Positions 14,701-18,746 of a DNA stretch of 18,746 nt are shown here, piece after piece. This stretch comes from CAIOZW01 sp049317725. Lineage in GTDB: Bacteria > Acidobacteriota > Blastocatellia > RBC074. The DNA lies in contig JBMOHS010000073.1 of NCBI GenBank assembly GCA_049317725.1, forward strand, positions 1 to 18,746, given 5' to 3'. The position numbers and the translations under genes are program-made. A model generated the notes under the pieces. The model saw only the letters and a list, made by a program, of their open reading frames with translations. It was not told the origin of the DNA and ran no database searches. Within the stretch, counting starts at the first letter, position 1. The number at the start of each line of letters is the position of its first letter.

Positions 14701-17171
14701 TTACCTACTGGATGGAAGTGACCAATGCTGGGCCGAGCGACGCGGGCCCATTTGACATCCTGGATCAATTGCCAACCGGGTTCCAACTGACCTCGGCTCG
14801 ATGTGTGTCGACAGGCGGAAGTTGCGGCACTGAACGGAGAGATGGGCGTCGGATGGAATGGGCAGGGGGGAGCCTGCGCAGCGGCTCGGCACATTCTCTC
14901 CAGCTGGTGGTCGAGGGAGTGCTGGACACGGGACTTACCGGTGAGGTCAACAACACCGTTTCGGTGCTGCCTTCCAGCGGAGCCGGATGGACTGACCCTG
15001 ACTTGTCCTCCAATATCGCCACCGATCAGGACCCCAGCCGGCAGGTTGCCGATCTGGCGATTGCCAAACAGGCTGGTTCGGCTTCAGTTTGGGCTGGAGC
15101 GACCACCAGCTTTCAGTTGGACGTCAGCAATCTCGGACCAAGCCGAGCCAGCAATGTTCTGGTGACTGATGCGATTCCTGCTGGTCTGGAAAATGCTGCT
15201 TGGAATTGCCAGCCGCTGACTGGGGGGCACTGTCAGGTGAACGCCGGGACCGGGACGATCGAGGCGATGGTCGACTTGGAGGCCGGTGGGCGAGTCAGGT
15301 TCGTGCTGCAGGCACGAATTGCCGCGGGCCTGGAAGCGACTTCCATCTCCAACACTGCGAATGTCCAGCCCCCAGCGACAACCGAGGATCCGGATCTATC
15401 AAACAACCGCGCCACCGCTCAGGTCACAATTCAACGCCAAGCGGATCTGCAAATACTGAAGACGGCCTCGAGTTCAACGGTACGCACCGGGGAGACACTG
15501 ACCTACACACTACAGGTCATCAATCTTGGTCCTTCGGTGGCCGATGAGGTGGTCGTGCGGGATAGCTTGCCTGAAGGGACAGAGCTCCTCACCGTCAACA
15601 CGTCCCAAGGGGCTTGCACGGGAGGTGCCTCTCTTGTCTGCAACGTGGGTCGCCTCCTGGCGGCTGCCCCCGGAGAGAAGGCGATCATTGAGATCACTGT
15701 TCGCTTTCCCAGCGGGTTCCGGGCTGGACAAGTCGTCAACACCGCGAGCGTTGCCAGCGGAACCTCGGACCCAGATCTGACGAACAATCGGTCCTCACAC
15801 CAAGTGCAGGTAAGCCCCCCAGCGGGCGCGGAATTTCAAGTGATCTCGGTCCAAGGGACCAACGCCGCGAGCTGTCTCGGCGAGGAACAGATTCTCAACA
15901 TCTCAGTCTCGATCACCAACACCGGAGAGGGAGTGCAACAGGACAATCCCGGGCCCGAATTGACGGTCCAGCTCCCGATCGATCTGATCGGGATCCTGGG
16001 CAGTTGCTCCGCGAGTCGTGGGGTCTGTCGAATGGGCAGCCAGCAGATCGAATGGGATGGCGTGCTGTTGCCCAGTGAGAAGCTGACCATCTCCTACCAG
16101 GCGCGCGTGCGCTCTGGTACACCCAACGGTGCCAGGATTTGTACCACTTACCGGGTGCTCTATGACACCAACAGCGATGGAGTCAATGATACGTCGGTAA
16201 CTCGGGAGGAGTGCCGGGTGACCAATTGCCCCACCAATGTTGTCTGTACGGGATCGGGATGTCCCGGAGTGGGGCCTGGTGACACCTCGCCCAATCAGAC
16301 CAATCCGGTGAGCAGTAGCCAGCGTGCCGGGTCGATCCTCCTTTTCCCACTCTACTCGTCGAGTTCGACCATCAGCAGTCGACATAATACCAGGGTCAAT
16401 ATCACGAACGTCGATCCGTTCCGGCCGGCTTATCTGCACCTCTTTTTTATTGAGGGGGAGGGTGCAACCATAGCCGACAGCTTTCTCTGTTTGACAGCCA
16501 ATCAGACGGTCAGTTTTCTGATGGCTGAACTCGATCCAGACGTGACCGGGTACCTGATCGTGGTCGCCGTCGACGAGAATGGTTGTCCAATTCAGCAAAA
16601 CTCGCTGATCGGAGATGCCTTCTTCCGACTAGCGACAGACCATTCGGGAAATATCGCGGCGGAAGCGATTGCGGCATTGAGCCCACTGCCCTGCTCCCGG
16701 ACGGAGACAACGACGAGACTGCAATTTGACGGAGTGAGTTACTCGCTTTTGGGTCAGACCTTGGCTGCGAGCCACCTGCCAAGCCCAGCGAGTGGGGAAA
16801 GAACAATGATCGTTCTCGCTTCGATTGGGGGCAATCTAGCGGACAAAATGACCCCGATCGGGACGCTCTTCGGGTTGATCTTCAACGATACAGAGCAGGG
16901 ATTCAGTTTCAGTACGACGGAAGGCTGCCAAATGATGCGGACTCTGACCAGCACCTACCCTCGATCGACGCCACGATTTCCGACGATTATTCCTGCGGGT
17001 CGGTCGGGGTGGATGAAGATCTGGCCGACCGAGTCAAATCAGGCTTTTGTCGGGTTGATCGTCACCGATGGGCAGGGGAGGCTCGGATATGGAGGCGCAA
17101 GACCCCTCCACAAATTGACGTTAGGCACCACCTCGGTGGTGATGCCTGTGATCGCTCCCTCCTGCCGCTAG
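11745..17171 (+). CDS. Giant secreted or surface DUF11-repeat protein with Gly-rich region
   Basis: Protein of about 1808 residues with a basic then hydrophobic N terminus (RHTKRRFVILLLGFLILGW), a signal or membrane anchor. Residues about 60-220 form a conserved-looking beta-rich lead domain (GDLLLIIQMTGA, VQVIRVPQY, GIVALQV, IIDVSGRGFRGG). About 222-538 is very Gly-rich (GGGGGAGG, GGAGGTAGG, GAGGGGAGG). DUF11 repeats begin near 552, 684, 818, 966, 1101 and 1231, each with a DLxIxK start, a YTIEVTNxGPSDA-like stretch, and often a Cys pair (RCQANGGSCG, SCQATGGSCG, RCVSTGGSCG). A diverged seventh starts near 1361. A separate C-terminal domain spans about 1527-1808 (AGSILLFPLY, IPAGRSGWMKIWPT). 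No sortase, PEP-CTERM or autotransporter signal is visible. The start is GTG 11745 with AAGGGG 7 nt upstream; ATG 11757 or 11766 are alternatives. Likely adhesin or envelope structural protein. Confidence 0.88.
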   Translation: MAIRMTHMRHTKRRFVILLLGFLILGWRWERTLFPNMPGLDRLLTWGVPAVVTGAEIPGRDGEGVVTTPGEILNRYATLAVDAPKGSAEIILNYHSGPGGMVLGDLRPGDLLLIIQMTGASIETMDGPGYGAITALNSAGLYEYVTVNRARGRTVTVNPPCGGLLNNYLSSAKVQVIRVPQYRTLRISSGSSVTAPPWNGRFGGIVALQVDQEIILEGIIDVSGRGFRGGALSGAGGGLFRTDFVSSQQDFGAEKGESIAGYQETYDLQGGRYGRGAVTNGGGGGTSHNAGGGGGANGNRGGEWTGHGVMDANVVGESAWRLDPAVIAQGGRLANSSGGGRGGYSFSDRDGNGTAEGPGDPVWGGDRRREVGGRGGRPVPQDPSQRLFFGGGGGAGGQNNDSGGAGGTAGGMIYLIANKISGDGELRADGEAGQDTRNEHRDGAGGGGAGGTIVIVAKELRGPNARARGGTGGVQKSGLFPNEVESQGPGAGGGGGYIAYSGGEIETDVSGGANGLSLSRGVTEFPANGATSGAPGLVVSTVGQIPFCRTTTDLAISKRLEGSHLIPGTRSSYTIEVTNNGPANAFGADVIDVIPATFLREETRWTCSASPGASCQATEGEGDLITRVNLPVGGQVVFKLESPLAPSALGTVTNMAEVRLAAGAIDANPSNNRATVTNPIRPIADLGITKTNQRDWVIAGEEVTYTIEVTNAGPSDAVGFEVIDVAPPGWVVSEVRCQANGGSCGIDRSSGQTIRWEGASLLGGLGAKLLLSIRGQIVTSARGMLTNTARVVIPATAGFEDPGVFPNEATDSDPIRALSDLVIEKEASAPVGVPGERLTWKINVYTRGPSDAEGFSIVDELPSSFREIEISCQATGGSCGVNQSQGQRLEFVGASLRVGSGSHLRLTITGRIDAGARGNLTNTARVSTSGGNGGTGLPLSEGASSGWSDPDPTSNESTAIVQLEPIADLRITKTNRLSSVVAGEAVTYWMEVTNAGPSDAGPFDILDQLPTGFQLTSARCVSTGGSCGTERRDGRRMEWAGGSLRSGSAHSLQLVVEGVLDTGLTGEVNNTVSVLPSSGAGWTDPDLSSNIATDQDPSRQVADLAIAKQAGSASVWAGATTSFQLDVSNLGPSRASNVLVTDAIPAGLENAAWNCQPLTGGHCQVNAGTGTIEAMVDLEAGGRVRFVLQARIAAGLEATSISNTANVQPPATTEDPDLSNNRATAQVTIQRQADLQILKTASSSTVRTGETLTYTLQVINLGPSVADEVVVRDSLPEGTELLTVNTSQGACTGGASLVCNVGRLLAAAPGEKAIIEITVRFPSGFRAGQVVNTASVASGTSDPDLTNNRSSHQVQVSPPAGAEFQVISVQGTNAASCLGEEQILNISVSITNTGEGVQQDNPGPELTVQLPIDLIGILGSCSASRGVCRMGSQQIEWDGVLLPSEKLTISYQARVRSGTPNGARICTTYRVLYDTNSDGVNDTSVTREECRVTNCPTNVVCTGSGCPGVGPGDTSPNQTNPVSSSQRAGSILLFPLYSSSSTISSRHNTRVNITNVDPFRPAYLHLFFIEGEGATIADSFLCLTANQTVSFLMAELDPDVTGYLIVVAVDENGCPIQQNSLIGDAFFRLATDHSGNIAAEAIAALSPLPCSRTETTTRLQFDGVSYSLLGQTLAASHLPSPASGERTMIVLASIGGNLADKMTPIGTLFGLIFNDTEQGFSFSTTEGCQMMRTLTSTYPRSTPRFPTIIPAGRSGWMKIWPTESNQAFVGLIVTDGQGRLGYGGARPLHKLTLGTTSVVMPVIAPSCR

Positions 17172-17180
17172 CTGGCAGGA
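17162..17180 (+). terminator. Possible hairpin terminator after the DUF11 gene
   Basis: CCTGCC-gctagct-GGCAGG forms a 6-bp GC-rich stem overlapping the TAG stop at 17169-17171. The sequence after it (AACGCCCTTTCTCTT) is only moderately T-rich, so this is a weak intrinsic terminator candidate. Confidence 0.35.
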
Positions 17181-17245
17181 ACGCCCTTTCTCTTGGAGAG
17201 GCACACTTTTCCGCGGAGACTTTTCCCCTCTCGGACGAAACTTGC

Positions 17246-17251
17246 TATGAT
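17246..17251 (+). promoter_or_regulatory. Possible -10 element upstream of the SMP-30 gene
   Basis: TATGAT, preceded by TTGC, lies about 84 bp upstream of the lactonase-like start, in the gap after the DUF11 gene. No good -35 box is seen at 16-18 bp spacing, so support is weak. Confidence 0.25.
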
Positions 17252-17334
17252 GCCCCCTGGCAATGGCTTGATTGAGGTGGAATGTTCAACCGCAACGTGG
17301 CGAGTGGGATTGGCCACGGAAGAGGAGGGGGCCG

Positions 17335-18447
17335 ATGAGCAGTGGGGAGACGAGTGGTGAGGAGAGATGCTGGAGAGGGTCCCGCTGGGATCGATTGAAA
17401 CGACACGGGTGGATCCCGTACTCACCCCGCAGGGGAGCCGCTCTCATTGCCGGATTGCTCTTGACGATAGCGTGCCAGAGACCGGCACCTCCCCCAGCGA
17501 GCCCTGCCGACTCCAGCGTCGCGACCTTCGCCCGGCTCGATCCGCGATTCGATCAGCTCGTCCCGGCGACCGCCGTCGTCGAGCGGCTGGCAGATGGCTA
17601 CCAATGGACCGAAGGGCCACTCTGGGATCGGAACGCCAAGGCGCTTCTCTTCACCAACATTCCCGGAAACGAGATCGTGCGGTGGCAAGAGGGAGTCGGG
17701 GCTTCGCAGTTTCTCTTTCCCAGCGGATACAGCGGCAGTGCCTCCTTTCCGGGAAAGGAGCCTGGGGCCAATGGGTTGGCCTGGGATCCGCAAGGGAGGT
17801 TGATCCTCTGTCAGCACGGGGATCGTCGGGTGGCCCGCTTGGAAGCAGATGGGAAGACGATGACCCCGCTCGCCGAACGCTACCAGGGGAAGCGGTTCAA
17901 CAGCCCCAACGACCTCACCTTTCACTCCAACGGAGACCTCTACTTCACAGACCCACCTTACGGATTGCCGAAGGGGATGGATGATCCTGGGCGGGAATTG
18001 CCCTCCTGTGGTGTCTACCGGATGACGCCCCAGGGGGAGATCTCACTGCTGACGGACGAGATCACAAGACCAAATGGGATCGCCTTCTCTCCCGACCAAC
18101 GCCGGCTCTACGTCGCCTCTTCCGATCCGGAGCGGGCCATCTGGATGGTGTATGACGTGACGGCAGAGGGAGGCATCGCCAACGGCCGGGTCTTCTTCGA
18201 TGCGACCCCCTTCGTCCGCGAAGGCCGAAAAGGTCTTCCCGATGGGCTCAAGGTCGACATTAACGGGAACCTCTTTGCGACGGGACCGGGCGGAGTCCTC
18301 GTCTTCGCCCCGGATGGGACCCACCTTGGGACGATCGAGACCGGCGTACCGACGGCCAATTGCGCTTGGGGGGGGGATGGCTCGACTCTCTACATTACCG
18401 CCAACACGGCACTGCTGCGGGTCTCTCTCGCGACTCGCGGCTATTGA
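17335..18447 (+). CDS. SMP-30/gluconolactonase/LRE family protein, probable lipoprotein
   Basis: Six-bladed beta-propeller hydrolase family that opens sugar lactones using a bound divalent metal. Numbering from ATG 17335 (370 residues), a long basic N-region (with PRRG) leads to a hydrophobic stretch ending in LLTIAC with Cys47, an approximate lipobox, followed by a Pro-rich spacer. Family residues are Glu93 (WTEGPLWD), Asn192 (NSPNDLTFHSNGDLYFTDP), Asn247 (RPNGIAFSPD) and Asp303 (GLPDGLKVDINGNLFATGPG), matching the metal-site E/N/N/D set. A GAGGAGGGG tract ends 4 nt before the chosen ATG and supports it; the longer frame from a TTG at 17272 has no better site. It follows the DUF11 gene after a possible terminator, so it is likely transcribed on its own. 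The substrate is unknown; sugar lactones are the family norm. Confidence 0.9.
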   Translation: MSSGETSGEERCWRGSRWDRLKRHGWIPYSPRRGAALIAGLLLTIACQRPAPPPASPADSSVATFARLDPRFDQLVPATAVVERLADGYQWTEGPLWDRNAKALLFTNIPGNEIVRWQEGVGASQFLFPSGYSGSASFPGKEPGANGLAWDPQGRLILCQHGDRRVARLEADGKTMTPLAERYQGKRFNSPNDLTFHSNGDLYFTDPPYGLPKGMDDPGRELPSCGVYRMTPQGEISLLTDEITRPNGIAFSPDQRRLYVASSDPERAIWMVYDVTAEGGIANGRVFFDATPFVREGRKGLPDGLKVDINGNLFATGPGGVLVFAPDGTHLGTIETGVPTANCAWGGDGSTLYITANTALLRVSLATRGY

Positions 18448-18600
18448 GGAGTACCAACAGGTCCATCAATAAATGGCAACTACTCACGGCGGTAATGAAC
18501 TTCAAGGGGTTCCATCTTATTCTCGTCGATCTCCCGGTGGTGCAAGGGATGTCTTCCGTTCCGACGTTGGTCGATTGTTGTCGCTGTTCAATTCCCAATC
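18448..18600. other. Non-coding stretch after the SMP-30 gene
   Basis: Short open frames across here have no recognisable domain or ribosome-binding site. I see no gene, tRNA or clear terminator between the SMP-30 stop and the inverted repeat at 18601. Confidence 0.4.
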
Positions 18601-18697
18601 TTCTTCTTGGTGTTCTCCGTGGCTCCGTGTGAGCGTCTTCCCCACCCAGCGTGGGCCGAGTTGTTATTCCTCACACGAAGACACGAAGCCACTAAGG
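18601..18697. repeat. Large inverted repeat built of an 8-bp-period motif
   Basis: The right arm (18670-18697) reads CTCACACGAAG-ACACGAAG-CCACTAAGG, an octamer-period series (CACGAAGA, CACGAAGC, CACTAAGG). The left arm (18601-18633), read on the minus strand, has CTCACACGGAG-CCACGGAG-AACACCAAG, the same series. The arms are separated by about 36 bp that contain an inner hairpin, CCCAC-ccagc-GTGGG (18641-18655). The whole could fold as one long cruciform or RNA hairpin after the SMP-30 gene. I recall similar CACGAAGA-type repeats in intergenic regions of many environmental bacteria. Confidence 0.6.
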
Positions 18698-18727
18698 TTT
18701 TGGGTTGGAGAAATCTTCATCCTCCAT

Positions 18728-18745
18728 CTCTTCTTCGTGTCTCGA
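18728..18745. repeat. Third copy of the octamer-period motif at the window edge
   Basis: CTCTTCTTCGTGTCTCG, on the minus strand CGAGACACGAAGAAGAG, repeats the CACGAAGA unit in the orientation of the left arm. It runs into the window end, so another inverted pair may begin here. Confidence 0.45.
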
Positions 18746-18746
18746 T

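Noticed and set aside
1..18746. tRNA, rRNA, CRISPR array, integrase or transposase
   Set aside because: Gaps between genes were read for cloverleaf arms, regularly spaced repeats and mobile-element protein motifs; none were seen. A tRNAscan or Infernal run would be decisive.

Overview
This GC-rich window (18.7 kb) carries nine recognisable protein-coding genes on both strands. I saw no rRNA, tRNA, CRISPR array or transposase. The organism is an unidentified Gram-negative-type bacterium. Several features point to Acidobacteriota (perhaps Blastocatellia-like) or the Planctomycetes-Verrucomicrobia group: Tat-exported sugar isomerase/epimerase and enolase-superfamily proteins, an OPT transporter with a large soluble loop, a giant DUF11-repeat surface protein, and a microcompartment aldehyde dehydrogenase with a proline-rich C-terminal tail. 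This assignment is inference, not proof.

Layout, left to right. Positions 1-45 hold a double-hairpin intergenic repeat. An ApbE-type flavin transferase (minus) diverges from an operon-like pair (plus): a SUMF1/formylglycine-enzyme-fold lipoprotein or membrane protein without the catalytic cysteines, and an OPT-family transporter. Next is a convergent DUF4432 (aldose-epimerase-like) lipoprotein (minus). It diverges from a translationally coupled pair (plus): a Tat-exported sugar isomerase/epimerase TIM barrel and a Tat-exported enolase-superfamily protein. A two-gene bacterial microcompartment (BMC) operon follows on the minus strand: a BMC-H shell protein, then a CoA-acylating-type aldehyde dehydrogenase with a proline-rich linker and a conserved-looking C-terminal module. 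Upstream of it lies about 1.1 kb without a convincing gene but rich in inverted and tandem repeats, including a nested stem in the predicted leader of the shell gene. Then comes a protein of about 1808 residues (plus) with a signal/anchor, a Gly-rich region, about seven DUF11 repeats and a separate C-terminal domain. The last gene is an SMP-30/gluconolactonase-family lipoprotein (plus). The right edge carries an 8-bp-period repeat arranged as a large inverted repeat.

How the parts may fit: DUF4432, isomerase/epimerase, enolase-superfamily and SMP-30 lactonase families all act on sugars, sugar acids or lactones, and here all four carry export signals. Related cytosolic families feed lactaldehyde into fucose/rhamnose-type microcompartments, so a carbohydrate-degradation theme is plausible. 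However, the exported enzymes and the cytosolic BMC pair are in different compartments, and a direct pathway link is only inferred. The shell/dehydrogenase pair lacks other shell proteins and the core enzymes, so it looks like a satellite BMC operon with the main locus elsewhere.
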